From NCBI RefSeq assembly GCF_002261185.1, contig NZ_NEVQ01000017.1, positions 1 to 64,000 of the forward strand: a stretch of DNA of 64,000 nt, read 5' to 3'. The first letter of the stretch is position 1. Every line of letters begins with the position of its first letter. The notes below the pieces were generated by a model, which saw only the letters and a program-made list of their open reading frames with translations, made no database searches and was not told the origin of the DNA. This DNA is from Bordetella genomosp. 4 (GTDB lineage: Bacteria; Pseudomonadota; Gammaproteobacteria; Burkholderiales; Burkholderiaceae_B). Below, in pieces: positions 1-8,872 of this stretch. Made by a program: the position numbers and the translations under genes.

Positions 1-180
1 AGGTACTTCACTTCAAATGTGTGCGCTTGATTTTGTTTAGCTTCCGAGCACCCCGACGAATCGGAGCCACTCGTGCTGCGCTACCAAGCGCCCACACTTA
101 TCGGTTGTTTCGTTGTTAAAGAGCAGGTCCTGCATCGCGTCGCTTTCGCTTCGCGTCTGCCACTGTGTCAGCAGCAGAGA
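1..180 (-). other. 5' leader of an rRNA operon (16S rRNA lies beyond the left edge)
   Basis: Read on the minus strand, this stretch carries a boxA-type antitermination site, TGCTCTTTAACAA, at 113-125. It is preceded by a boxB-like hairpin at 136-155. This order (promoter, hairpin, boxA, about 110-150 nt, then 16S) is the normal build of bacterial rRNA leaders, where boxA loads the NusB/S10 antitermination complex. The mature 16S start is not visible, so the operon must continue to the left. No protein gene is supported in 1-545. Confidence 0.8.
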
Positions 181-186
181 AACGAG

Positions 187-215
187 ATTATGAAGGCTTT
201 TTTTCACGCTGTCAA
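187..215 (-). promoter_or_regulatory. rRNA operon promoter, proximal (P2)
   Basis: On the minus strand a perfect -35 TTGACA (210-215) is followed after 17 bp by CATAAT (187-192), then the discriminator CTCGTTTCTC. Transcription should start near 180 and read toward boxA. The -10 plus discriminator matches the tRNA-Asn promoter at 49003-49031 almost base for base. Confidence 0.85.
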
Positions 216-490
216 ATCGATTTATTCGCCGATCTGAACTCTTCATCACCTCACAGCTGCCAGGTCGCCCCGGCTGCTGCCTCGGTCACTCGGGATATCA
301 GGGTTTACCCTAACCTCACCAACTGCCGAGCCCGAAATATTAACACACTTTTTAAATTCGGTGCAACTAGATCACAAATAATCATCGTCGCGGGAATTTA
401 CTGCGTTACCACTTCGGCCCCACCGCCTGAATCCGTCTCGTCTGAAACTGCGTTTCGTCTGAATTCGTGTTCAAGCAGCGAAGGAGCGAG

Positions 491-520
491 ACTATACACG
501 AATTTTTGAGGCGTTGGCAA
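491..520 (-). promoter_or_regulatory. rRNA operon promoter, distal (P1)
   Basis: On the minus strand, TTGCCA (515-520), an 18 bp spacer and TATAGT (491-496) are followed by CTCGCTCCTT. The spacer contains CAAAAATTCGT, as in the tRNA-Asn promoter. This is probably the upstream of two tandem rRNA promoters. The stretch from 216 to 490 shows no gene on either strand. Confidence 0.65.
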
Positions 521-713
521 ATCAGCCGATAAATCTCAGAATAATTTGGGGACACGGCTGATGCAGACAGATTTCGACGCCGTTTGTCCCTGTACAGCCT
601 CGAGCACATTGCCATATCAGCCCATCTATTCACTATGGAGCGATATAAAGATCGGCTGCCCTCTGTCACCGTTTACTATTCAAGTTAAATCCACGATAAC
701 GCAACCTGAGCTT

Positions 714-2177
714 ATGAGCGAAGACATCCTGATCAATATCACCCCCTTTGAAACACGGGTTGCCCTGGTGGAACAGGGCGCAGTACAGGAATTGCACGTA
801 GAACGCAGTATTCAGCGCGGACAGGTGGGAAATATTTATCTGGGCCGCGTGGTGCGGGTCCTGCCCGGGATGCAGAGCGCTTTTATAGAGATCGGCCTGG
901 AGCGCGCCGCTTTTATTCATATTGCGGATCTGCGGGAAAACCGCAGCGAACGCAGCCAAGGCCTGACTCCGACACCCATCGAAAAGCTGTTATTCGAGGG
1001 TCAGACCCTAATGGTGCAGGTGATCAAAGACCCGCTGGGCACCAAAGGCGCTCGCCTTTCGACACAAATCAGTATCGCCGGTCGTATGCTGGTGTACTTG
1101 CCGCATGACCCGCATATTGGCATCTCGCAAAAGATTGACTCGGAGGCGGAGCGGATTCAACTGCGCGAACGCCTGCAGGCGCTCATTCCCGCAGACGAAA
1201 AAGGCGGTTTTATCGTGCGTACGCAAGCCGAAGGCGCCACGGACGACGAACTGAGTGCGGATCTGGAGTACCTGCGCAAGCTCTGGGCGAGCGTACAGGC
1301 CGCGGCTCGCAGCAACCCCGCCCCCGCCCTGCTGCATCATGATCTGACGCTCGAGCAACGAGTGCTGCGCGACATGGTTGGTGTCAATACCGGAGTCATC
1401 CAGGTGGATTCGCGCACGACGACCACCGCGCTGATCGAATGGGCGCGTCTCTATACGCCATCGGTGGCAGACCGTATTCAGCATTACAGCGGCGAGCGGC
1501 CGCTATTTGATACGGCCAATGTCGATGCGGAGATCGCACGGGCGCTATCTCGCCGGGTGGACCTGAAATCGGGCGGCTACCTGATCATTGACCAGACCGA
1601 GGCGCTGACCACCGTAGACGTCAATACAGGTGGTTTTGTCGGCGGCCGCAATTTCGATGACACGATTTTCAAGACCAATCTGGAGGCTGCCCAGGCTATT
1701 GCCCGCCAATTGCGGCTGCGTAATCTGGGGGGCATTGTCATCCTCGATTTCATCGATATGGAGGATCTGGAGCACCGGGAAACCGTGTTGGCCGAACTGA
1801 AAAAAGCGCTGGCGCGTGATCGCACCCGGATGACGGTCAACGGATTTACCCAATTGGGGCTGGTGGAGATGACGCGCAAACGCACGCGAGACTCGTTGGC
1901 GCATCAGTTGTGCGAGCCCTGCCCCATGTGCGAATCGCGGGGGAATGTGCGCACGGCCCGCACGGTCTGCTATGAAATCCTGCGTGAGATCTTGCGGGAA
2001 GCGCGTCAGTTCAACCCGCGCGAGTTCCGTATTCTGGCCTCGCAGAATGTCGTGGATCTGTTCCTGGAAGAAGAAAGCCAACATCTGGCGATGCTGGGAG
2101 ATTTCGTCGGCAAGCCGGTCTCGCTGGAAGTCGAGACCGCTTATTCTCAAGAGCAATACGACATCATCCTGGTATGA
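714..2177 (+). CDS. rng: Ribonuclease G
   Basis: RNase G is an endoribonuclease that matures the 5' end of 16S rRNA and takes part in mRNA decay. The 487-residue product matches the usual length (about 489). The N-terminus has an S1-like domain (about residues 35-120, GQVGNIYLGRVVRVLPGMQ). The catalytic DNase I-like domain keeps the two metal-binding Asp motifs, VDVNTG (about residue 300) and ILDFIDM (about 345). The zinc-link CPMCESRG lies near residue 405. The frame is open upstream to 546, but family homology starts at MSEDILINITPFETR, so ATG 714 is chosen; its ribosome site is weak. It is divergent from the rRNA operon whose product it processes. RNase E is excluded by the missing C-terminal scaffold. 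Confidence 0.95.
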   Translation: MSEDILINITPFETRVALVEQGAVQELHVERSIQRGQVGNIYLGRVVRVLPGMQSAFIEIGLERAAFIHIADLRENRSERSQGLTPTPIEKLLFEGQTLMVQVIKDPLGTKGARLSTQISIAGRMLVYLPHDPHIGISQKIDSEAERIQLRERLQALIPADEKGGFIVRTQAEGATDDELSADLEYLRKLWASVQAAARSNPAPALLHHDLTLEQRVLRDMVGVNTGVIQVDSRTTTTALIEWARLYTPSVADRIQHYSGERPLFDTANVDAEIARALSRRVDLKSGGYLIIDQTEALTTVDVNTGGFVGGRNFDDTIFKTNLEAAQAIARQLRLRNLGGIVILDFIDMEDLEHRETVLAELKKALARDRTRMTVNGFTQLGLVEMTRKRTRDSLAHQLCEPCPMCESRGNVRTARTVCYEILREILREARQFNPREFRILASQNVVDLFLEEESQHLAMLGDFVGKPVSLEVETAYSQEQYDIILV

Positions 2178-2298
2178 GGCGCATCGGTTTTCAGAGAAGC
2201 AGGCCCAAGCAATCTCGCAACATCGGGCAAAAATAATATCCGCAAAGGTCAGGTAGCGCGAAGCAATCCCCAAACATGGCTGAGCCCCCAGTCCTTCG

Positions 2299-2348
2299 GC
2301 GCCCCTTTATCCAATATGTATTTGGCGCAAAGGGGCGCGGAACCTGTG
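2299..2348. terminator. Convergent-end hairpin between rng and the Hint gene
   Basis: Perfect 10 bp inverted repeat, GCGCCCCTTT at 2299-2308 and its complement at 2339-2348, with a 30 nt loop. It lies between the stop of rng (2177) and the stop of the minus-strand Hint gene (2361). No long T run follows, so a bidirectional terminator is an inference. Confidence 0.4.
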
Positions 2349-2360
2349 ACAAAGCGATGG

Positions 2361-3599
2361 CTATGCCTGGCGTCGGATCTCTTCTGGCGCCGGGGAGATT
2401 TCTTCCAACCAGTTTGCCCGATCCAGCAGGGCCTGCTGCAGCGCTTGGACTGGCGCTCCCTGACGCACGATGCGGATACCGGGGATTTTTTGACGCCCGA
2501 CTGGCGGCTCGAAATTTGCGCGCAGCGATACCGTGGCCGCATTCTGGAACATGGACCGGTTGCCCGTATCCACGTAGGATTCGGCGGGTACGCCTTCTGC
2601 CAGAAGGATGTCGAAAGACTCCAGTTCGAGGTGGAAGTACTGGAATTTGGCCATATCGAGCTGCTGAACGATCGTCTTGCCGTTTACCAGGGCAAATGCC
2701 GGTACAAGCATGCCGTCGAAGAACAGATGATGCCAAGGCGATACCATTAAATCCCGATGCGGCACGTTGTCGGCCAGTGAGTCCCGCTTGAACAGAATCG
2801 GGAACGCTTTGGCAGCGTGCGATGCAGGAATGGACCTGCGATACAACGTGCGATACCCGACCCACTTCACCGTCGCCACGCCTCCGCTGGCGGTCGTGAC
2901 TTTGTCGCCAGCGCGCAGGGTCTCGATTTTGACCTCGCCGCCCGGGGTGGCAATATGGGTGCCTTTCAGATAGCAGGCGTAGCTGACTGTGCCGCCATCG
3001 AAACGCAGCATGGAGGGATCCGAGATGCCTTCCATGTCAAAGTTGGCGATCACATTGCCCTCGGCATCGCGAAACACCAATTGGCTGCCATCCAGGACCG
3101 ATGACGCCGCGCCTACGACTTGAATAATGTCCTGGGAACCGAAGTTGGTGATTAGCAGGTTGTTATTGAGGACGTCGCTCGGGGTGTAGATGAAACTGGT
3201 GCCCGGTGCGGTCATGTCCACGTTCACACTGCCGATCGAGGTACTGTCGCCCGAACTCGGCTCGACGTACTCCAGCGTTGTGTCCGTGCCCATCGTGAAG
3301 TCTAGCGATTCAACAATGGGGTAGAACACCACCTCCCCGGTCGACAACAACGTGGAGTCCAGTGCTGTAAACCGGGCATGCGTACCCTCACCTAATGTGA
3401 AATCAGGGCTGATCACCAGATTAGCCTGGTTTGCCGCCACGGTGAAATCCATGACGTCAGTAGAGCCCGCTTGGTTTGAAAAGAACACATAGCTGGCTTT
3501 TTCATAACTGCCGACGACCAGTCTATCGGAACCCGTGACCGCACCTTGGTCAACGTCTAACAAACGGATGTCATTGGGAAAACGCAAGATATCGGCCAT
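2361..3599 (-). CDS. Hint (Hedgehog/intein)-domain protein
   Basis: 412 residues with a good ribosome site (AGGAG, 8 nt before ATG). Residues 1-205 are a beta-rich, Gly/Ser/Thr/Asp-rich region I do not recognise. Residues about 209-350 form a Hint_2-type domain. It begins at Cys209 (CYLKGTHIATPGGEVKIE), continues with LRAGDKVTT and DLMVSPWHHLFFDG, and ends with the typical ESYVDTGNR (340-348). In Hint domains the first Cys attacks the preceding peptide bond (Tyr207-Ala208/Cys209 here), giving self-cleavage or ester transfer. A 60-residue tail follows. No signal peptide or membrane segment is visible. It stands alone between rng and terC, so no partner can be named. The domain assignment is firm; autoprocessing and role are inferred. 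Confidence 0.8.
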   Translation of the reverse strand: MADILRFPNDIRLLDVDQGAVTGSDRLVVGSYEKASYVFFSNQAGSTDVMDFTVAANQANLVISPDFTLGEGTHARFTALDSTLLSTGEVVFYPIVESLDFTMGTDTTLEYVEPSSGDSTSIGSVNVDMTAPGTSFIYTPSDVLNNNLLITNFGSQDIIQVVGAASSVLDGSQLVFRDAEGNVIANFDMEGISDPSMLRFDGGTVSYACYLKGTHIATPGGEVKIETLRAGDKVTTASGGVATVKWVGYRTLYRRSIPASHAAKAFPILFKRDSLADNVPHRDLMVSPWHHLFFDGMLVPAFALVNGKTIVQQLDMAKFQYFHLELESFDILLAEGVPAESYVDTGNRSMFQNAATVSLRANFEPPVGRQKIPGIRIVRQGAPVQALQQALLDRANWLEEISPAPEEIRRQA

Positions 3600-3867
3600 C
3601 GAATAGGCTCCTGGATAAGCTGAGACCGGTTTATGGTTTTCTCAGAGCGCACCTGCTTTTCTAGGGAATTGTTATCGCTGTGAATTGGATCGCTTTCCCA
3701 CCCCGCCCTGGGAGCGCAAAGCATATCGGCAAAATTAAAATTTTGTAATGTTAATTGTTGACTTTGTGTATCACAGAGACACAAATACAGATATAAAACG
3801 ACTTGCCTCCCCATGAGCGCAAGAGATTTCGAGGCTCACGTTGGCCTCGAACCAGCGTATATCCCAG
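3600..3867 (-). promoter_or_regulatory. AT-rich upstream region of the Hint gene
   Basis: This 268 bp gap holds a markedly AT-rich block (about 3730-3800) unlike the surrounding coding DNA. Several -10-like hexamers occur on the minus strand (for example TACAAA and TATATC), but no convincing -35/-10 pair stands out. It probably contains the promoter of the Hint gene and the end of the terC transcript. No gene is supported. Confidence 0.35.
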
Positions 3868-4593
3868 TTACGTTTCGAGCGAATCGCGCGATTTACGCTC
3901 TCGCCGGCGTTGATGAGCGGCCAAGCGCCTGCCCACGGCGACGACGACAAATGCGCCCGCCACCTCTGCGGCAAGCTTGGCAGCGGTGGTGGGCTGCCCC
4001 AGACGCTGCACAAAGTAGCTGTCTGTGATCAACATGCCGCCTGCAATCCAGCCTAGCAACCCCGCCCCGAACGCGACCAGCAAGGGGAAACGGTCTATCA
4101 GCTTGAGCAACAGGGTGCTGCCCCAGATGATGATGGGCACGCTGACAAGCAGGCCGAAAATCACATAAAAGATCTGATGGTCGGCATGGGTGTTTTCGGC
4201 CGCGCCCGCGATGGCGATGACATTGTCCAGGCTCATCGCGAAATCCGCGACGATGATGGTTTTGACCGCCGTGAGCACAGACGCCGTGCTTTGGATGTTG
4301 TCGTGGCCGCCGGATTGAGGAACCATCAATTTGATACCGATCCAGAGTAGCAACAGAGCGCCGAAGACTTTCAGAAACGGAACGCTCAGTAGCGCCAAGG
4401 CAAAAGTGATCAGGACCACACGCAGCATCACAGCGCCGGCGCTGCCCCAGAGGACACCCTGCATACGCTTGCCCGGCGGCAAGCCGCGGCATGCCAAGGC
4501 AATCACGACCGCGTTATCTCCCCCCAACAGGAGGTCGATCAGGATGATTTGAAATACCGCCCCCCAATGAAGGGTCTGCAAAAACTCTAGCAT
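3868..4593 (-). CDS. TerC/YjbE-family integral membrane protein
   Basis: 241 residues with about seven hydrophobic segments. It carries the two family motifs: LLLGGDNAVVIALA near the N-terminus (residues about 20-34) and a repeat copy, ADFAMSLDNVIAIAG, near the middle. The acidic residues in these membrane motifs are the expected metal-binding sites. Members such as YjbE/YkoY export Mn(II) and may load exoenzymes; TerC itself is tied to tellurite resistance. The frame is open to 4668, but family N-termini begin at MLEFLQTLHWG, so ATG 4593 is used; the ribosome site is poor. A 297 nt leader separates it from msbA. I looked there for the Mn-sensing yybP-ykoY consensus and did not find it. Substrate is inferred from family. 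Confidence 0.85.
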   Translation of the reverse strand: MLEFLQTLHWGAVFQIILIDLLLGGDNAVVIALACRGLPPGKRMQGVLWGSAGAVMLRVVLITFALALLSVPFLKVFGALLLLWIGIKLMVPQSGGHDNIQSTASVLTAVKTIIVADFAMSLDNVIAIAGAAENTHADHQIFYVIFGLLVSVPIIIWGSTLLLKLIDRFPLLVAFGAGLLGWIAGGMLITDSYFVQRLGQPTTAAKLAAEVAGAFVVVAVGRRLAAHQRRRERKSRDSLET

Positions 4594-4847
4594 CGGCGTA
4601 CCCGGATCTATATGAGATGCCAGACGCATCGACGAGCCAGGAGCCCGTCTGCGCTGAAGGCAAAACAAATGGCGCTGTCATGGCAGATTCCCACCGTTAC
4701 AGCGGAATCAGATCAGTTTACCTTCAGCCAATTGTCAGCACACTTTAAGTTTGTTGTCATGCGTGCGCAGACAGCGGCTGCGGGAGGTGCCCGCAATTCA
4801 CGCGATATAAAAGTTGAAGTCTTAAGCGGCCTGAGCCAAGACGGCGC

Positions 4848-4877
4848 GCGGTGAGCCGGAGATTGAGGGCTCACCGC
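4848..4877 (-). terminator. Hairpin after msbA
   Basis: Perfect 10 bp stem (GCGGTGAGCC / GGCTCACCGC) with a 10 nt loop, 13 bp beyond the msbA stop. No T run follows on the minus strand, so termination or mRNA 3'-end protection is an inference. From here to the terC start (4594) no gene is seen; minus-strand 4620-4660 can form a small CAGACG/CGTCTG hairpin. Confidence 0.5.
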
Positions 4878-4890
4878 ACTAAGACACTAG

Positions 4891-6666
4891 TCAGTCTTCG
4901 CGGAATTGCATGTTGTAGAGCGAGGCATAGAGGCCCTGGGCGGCCAATAGCTCGGCATGCGCGCCCTGCTCGACGATTTTGCCGCTATCCAGAACGATGA
5001 TGCGGTCGGCGTTTTGCACCGTAGACAGACGGTGTGCAATCACCAGCGTGCTGCGGCCGCGCATGAGGCGCTCGAGCGACGCCTGAACTTGACGCTCGGA
5101 CTCGTTGTCCAGGGCAGAAGTCGCCTCGTCCAGAATCAGGATAGGGGCATTTTTAATCAGCGCACGGGCAATCGCCAGGCGTTGGCGTTGTCCACCCGAC
5201 AGGCGCGCGGCGTTTTCGCCCACGGGGCTATGCATGCCCTGCGGCAGGCTGTCGACAAATTCGAGCAGGTTGGCGGCGGCCAAGGCATCGCGTATCTGTT
5301 CGTCGCTCGCCTGTCCTAATGCACCATAGCCCACGTTGGCCGCGATGGTGTCGTCAAACAGCACGACGTCCTGGCTGACCAAGGACAAATGGGAACGCAG
5401 ACTGCGCAAGGTGAGTTCGTTGATCGGGACATCGTCGATCAGGATGTCGCCCGACCCTGGCAGGACGAAGCGCGGCAGCATATTGGCCAATGTGGTCTTG
5501 CCGCTACCTGAACGTCCGACCAGGGCTACGGTCTGCCCGGGTTCGATTTGAAAGGAAACGTTGTGCAAGGTGTCGCGCTCGGCATCCGGAAAGCGATGCG
5601 TGACCTGACGGAACTCGATACGCCCGCGCACCGGCTCGGGCAAGGTGCGTTTGCCGGTATCGACTTCGGGCTCCTGATCGATCAGGGTAAAGACGCTTTC
5701 TGCGGCCACCAGCATTTTCTGCATTTTGCCCGCGAGGTTGGTCAGGCGTTTAATGGGGTCGAAAATCTGGGCCAGCGCAGCCATAAAAGAAGCAAAGCTA
5801 CCGACGGTCAGATTGCCATGATTGGCCTGGCTGAGCGCTACGGCAATGATGGCAGCGACAGAGATCGAAATGCAGACCTGGGTCAGCGGCGTCATGGCAG
5901 CATCGGCTGTGGCAGTCCGCATGGCGAAACGGCGCAGGCGCGCATTCACGAAAGCAAAACGGCCACGCTCGGCCTCATAGCCGTCGAACAGCTTGATGAC
6001 GCGCTGGCCGTTGATGCCCTCGCTGGCGACGCGGGTCAACTCGGCATTCATATTGACCGTTTCGCGATTGATGCGACGCAGGCGCCGGATGAAGGCGCGC
6101 GCAATCAGTACAGACACGGGCAACATGACCAGAATGATCAGCGTCAGCATCCAGGACATGTAGAGCAGCACGCAGATCAGCGCAATCACGACGAGCGTTT
6201 CGCGCACCAGGACGGTGATCACATCGGTGGCGTAGCCAGTGACATTGCCGGCATCGATGGTAAAGCGGTTCAGCAACCGGCCGGTATCGCCCCGCTTGAA
6301 GTCCGCGTCGGGCAAGCCGAGCAGGCGCTCGAACATGTCGCGGCGCATGCCGAGCAGGACATTATTAGCCACCCAGGCCAATAAATAATCGCTGAAAAAG
6401 TTACATACTCCTCGCAAGAAGATCAGACCCACCACGGCGAGGGGAATCGCCCACACGTAATACGGCTTGGTGCCGGCGAAGCCTTCATCGAGCAAGGGCT
6501 TCATGATGATGGCCAGCGTTGGCTGTGTAGCGGCGGCTCCAGCCATGAGCAGGATGGCCAGCAGCAGGCCCTTCCAGTAGGAGCCGACGCGGCTATAGAC
6601 ACGTTTCCAGAGTTCAGCCTTGACCGGATGAGATCCGGCGGGTGCGTGACGTGAGTCAGAATTCAA
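4891..6666 (-). CDS. msbA: Lipid A export ATP-binding/permease protein MsbA
   Basis: MsbA flips lipid A-core across the inner membrane using ATP. The product (591 residues from the chosen start; family about 580) has an N-terminal six-helix transporter domain and a C-terminal ATPase. The ATPase shows Walker A GRSGSGKTT, the ABC signature LSGGQRQRLAIARAL, Walker B ILILDEATSALD and the H-loop AHRLST. No ATG precedes the first membrane helix. The only sensible start is TTG at 6666, giving MNSDSRHAPAG; its ribosome site is weak, so the start is uncertain. It is divergent from a heptosyltransferase whose product feeds the substrate of MsbA, which supports LPS transport rather than a generic multidrug exporter. 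Confidence 0.93.
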   Translation of the reverse strand: MNSDSRHAPAGSHPVKAELWKRVYSRVGSYWKGLLLAILLMAGAAATQPTLAIIMKPLLDEGFAGTKPYYVWAIPLAVVGLIFLRGVCNFFSDYLLAWVANNVLLGMRRDMFERLLGLPDADFKRGDTGRLLNRFTIDAGNVTGYATDVITVLVRETLVVIALICVLLYMSWMLTLIILVMLPVSVLIARAFIRRLRRINRETVNMNAELTRVASEGINGQRVIKLFDGYEAERGRFAFVNARLRRFAMRTATADAAMTPLTQVCISISVAAIIAVALSQANHGNLTVGSFASFMAALAQIFDPIKRLTNLAGKMQKMLVAAESVFTLIDQEPEVDTGKRTLPEPVRGRIEFRQVTHRFPDAERDTLHNVSFQIEPGQTVALVGRSGSGKTTLANMLPRFVLPGSGDILIDDVPINELTLRSLRSHLSLVSQDVVLFDDTIAANVGYGALGQASDEQIRDALAAANLLEFVDSLPQGMHSPVGENAARLSGGQRQRLAIARALIKNAPILILDEATSALDNESERQVQASLERLMRGRSTLVIAHRLSTVQNADRIIVLDSGKIVEQGAHAELLAAQGLYASLYNMQFRED

Positions 6667-6732
6667 GAGGTGGCTCGCTTTAATACAATTGTGCTCGGGA
6701 TTGTACCGTTCGACCGCTCCAAGGAACCGAAG

Positions 6733-7707
6733 TTGCCCACACCAGAGATTTCTTGCCTGTATGTCCGTCTGCCCAACTGGGTTGGCGATGTTTGTATGAG
6801 CCTGCCTAGCCTGGCGCTGCTGAGCGCAACGGGCTTGCCGGTTGTCGTCTGCGCACGCCCCTGGGCGCGCGATTTGTTGGACGGCGTGGCCAAACATGAT
6901 TTCATCCCGATGAAGGGCCGCCTGAAGGAGGACTATCGGGCCGTGCGCGAACATCGGCGTAGTTGCGGCGCAGCGGCGAAGCGAGTGCGGGGCGTCACCT
7001 TGCCCGACTCTCTCTCGAGTGCCGCGACGTTTCGGCTGGCCGGAATCCCCAGTGCCGGCTATCGGGACGATGGCCGCAGCCTGCTGTTGCGCTGGCCGAT
7101 TGCCAAGCCGGACCCGAACCTGCATGCCGTGCAATCCTGGTATTACCTGACACGCAGCGCATTGACGCGTTGGGGACTGCCGGCAGGTACGGAACAGCCC
7201 GGCCCGACATTGAATCTACCCATCACCGCGGCACAGCAAGAGGCGGCAGATGCGCTGTTGCGTGAAGCCGGTCTGACGGCACAGCGTTTTGTGTTGATCG
7301 CCCCCACGGCCACGGGCCTGCACAAAGGCAAAGTCAAAGTCTGGCCACATTTTGATACGTTAACGCGTGCGTTACAGGCACATGGCCATACCGTGGTAAT
7401 GTGCCCTCCTCCTGCCGAGGTTGAGCAAGCGCAGCGCAATGCACCGACGGCGCGTCTGCTGCCTGCCACTCCCCTGGGAGCGTTTGCCGCGCTGACGACG
7501 CGCGCTTCATTGGTGATATGCAATGATTCCGGGGTGTCGCACATCGCCGCGGCGGCTGACGCATCGCAACTGACGCTATTTGGCGTCACTAGTCCAGGAC
7601 GTACGGGCCCCTGGTCGCCTCGTGCGGTCTGTCTTGGATCGGACGGGAACTGGCCTGCTGCCGACGACGTCGAACGAGCAGTCGGCGACCTGCTGCAACC
7701 TGCTTGA
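6733..7707 (+). CDS. ADP-heptose:LPS heptosyltransferase-like glycosyltransferase (GT9)
   Basis: 324 residues. The N-terminus YVRLPNWVGDVCMSLPSL is the hallmark of family 9 heptosyltransferases, and the C-terminal half has ICNDSGVSHIAAA plus LFGVTSPGRTGPWSP, the nucleotide-sugar pocket. These enzymes add L-glycero-D-manno-heptose to the inner LPS core on the cytoplasmic membrane. The frame is open to ATG 6670, only 3 bp from the divergent msbA start. TTG 6733 has a well-placed AAGGA (7 nt upstream) and gives MPTPEISCLYVRLPN, so it is chosen. elyC-like follows after 13 bp. Whether it acts as WaaF, WaaC or a third heptosyltransferase cannot be told from the sequence. Confidence 0.88.
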   Translation: MPTPEISCLYVRLPNWVGDVCMSLPSLALLSATGLPVVVCARPWARDLLDGVAKHDFIPMKGRLKEDYRAVREHRRSCGAAAKRVRGVTLPDSLSSAATFRLAGIPSAGYRDDGRSLLLRWPIAKPDPNLHAVQSWYYLTRSALTRWGLPAGTEQPGPTLNLPITAAQQEAADALLREAGLTAQRFVLIAPTATGLHKGKVKVWPHFDTLTRALQAHGHTVVMCPPPAEVEQAQRNAPTARLLPATPLGAFAALTTRASLVICNDSGVSHIAAAADASQLTLFGVTSPGRTGPWSPRAVCLGSDGNWPAADDVERAVGDLLQPA

Positions 7708-7720
7708 CCGGATTTTTTAC

Positions 7721-8485
7721 ATGACTTTTACGAATTACCTGGCCAACCTCATCATTCCGCAAAACCTCTGCGTGACTTTTGTCGTTCTGGGTTTGGTATT
7801 GGGCCTGTTTCGCTTGCGCAAGACGGGCGCTGCCCTCGCTGCTGCAGGGATCATCTGGCTGACCGCCTGGTCGCTGCCTGCGACGTCGATATGGCTGGGC
7901 GGCTCGCTTGAGGCACGTTACCCGCACCTGCCCGCAGCGGAGTTGCCCGTCGCCGACGCCATTGTGGTGTTGGGCGGCAACACGGCGAATGGGCGGGCCA
8001 ACTGGTTTTTACCCTACGATAAGGACACCGCGATCGTGCGGGTGGATACCGCTACCAATCTGTACAAGGCCGGGCGCGCGCCCAAGGTGGTCTTGTCAGG
8101 CGGGGCGCTGGAAGGCGATGTCAGCGAAGCTCGCGGCATGGCCTATACGATGAAGCAACAAGGCGTCCCAGAAAGCGCGCTGGTGCTGGAGAACGCCAGC
8201 CGCACGACCTATGAAAATGCCACGCAGACCGAGGAAGAGCTGAAAGAGCATGGATTCAAGCGCATCCTGCTGGTGACTTCCGCGCTGCATATGCCGCGCG
8301 CGATGGCCGCCTTTTCCAAGCAAGGCGTATCTGCCATCCCGGCCTCGACGCCGCCACAGATTTTCTTGCCTCCCGATGGGTCGGTGACGCCTTGGTTACC
8401 GCATATGCGAACGCTGGATGCCAGCCGCAGCATTATCAAGGAGTATGCCGGCCTGCTCGTGTATTGGTTGCGGGGATGGGTGTAA
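7721..8485 (+). CDS. YdcF/ElyC-family envelope protein (DUF218)
   Basis: 254 residues. Two N-terminal hydrophobic segments (about 10-30 and 40-58) are followed by a DUF218 domain with [17 protein letters not shown] and the motif [11 protein letters not shown], then [12 protein letters not shown]. The build matches E. coli ElyC (about 259 residues), which supports peptidoglycan and undecaprenyl-lipid-linked envelope assembly; the biochemical reaction is not settled. It starts 13 bp after the heptosyltransferase and is likely co-transcribed with it. SanA-like proteins are a less likely alternative because of the two-helix N-terminus. Confidence 0.85.
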   Translation: MTFTNYLANLIIPQNLCVTFVVLGLVLGLFRLRKTGAALAAAGIIWLTAWSLPATSIWLGGSLEARYPHLPAAELPVADAIVVLGGNTANGRANWFLPYDKDTAIVRVDTATNLYKAGRAPKVVLSGGALEGDVSEARGMAYTMKQQGVPESALVLENASRTTYENATQTEEELKEHGFKRILLVTSALHMPRAMAAFSKQGVSAIPASTPPQIFLPPDGSVTPWLPHMRTLDASRSIIKEYAGLLVYWLRGWV

Positions 8486-8499
8486 ACGTGGGAGCCTCC

Positions 8500-8769
8500 A
8501 TGGAATGCCGTGCTGGATGCGGCGCATGCTGCACGGCGCCGTCGATTTCCAGCCCAATTCCTGGCATGCCGCACGGCAAGCCGGCGGGTGTGCCCTGTAT
8601 CCAACTGGATGACATGATGCGTTGCCGGATTTTTGGTCAGCCTGAGCGGCCAGCCTGCTGCTCGGGTCTGCAGCCCTCATTGGAAATGTGCGGCCGCGAT
8701 CGCGATGAGGCGCTTCAATGGTTGGCGCGCCTCGAGCTCGAAACCTCGCCACTGAAGCATCCCTTGTAA
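8500..8769 (+). CDS. YkgJ-family cysteine-cluster protein
   Basis: 89 residues, start ATG 8500 with GGGAG upstream, 14 bp after the elyC-like stop. It has the CxxCxxCC pattern near the N-terminus (CRAGCGACC), then [20 protein letters not shown] and a final Cys (MCGRDRDEA). This spacing matches the CxxCxxCC cluster family (YkgJ), thought to bind zinc or an iron-sulfur cluster; the function is unknown. The frame is open upstream to 8392 inside the previous gene, but homology begins at MECRAGC. Confidence 0.8.
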   Translation: MECRAGCGACCTAPSISSPIPGMPHGKPAGVPCIQLDDMMRCRIFGQPERPACCSGLQPSLEMCGRDRDEALQWLARLELETSPLKHPL

Positions 8770-8872
8770 TGGCTCTCTGATCGGTCGATGACCGGCATGC
8801 CGAGCGGGTGGAAACCTGCCACGATGAGGCCCTCTGAGGGATAGATACCATCAACAGGTTTCTGGCGTCAGC

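Noticed and set aside
165..669. Short frames in the rRNA leader region
   Set aside because: They lie across rRNA promoters and leader signals, have no ribosome sites and no domain.
4594..4860. Mn-sensing yybP-ykoY riboswitch before the TerC gene
   Set aside because: TerC genes often have one, but I could not find the conserved core sequence or its paired helices on the minus strand.
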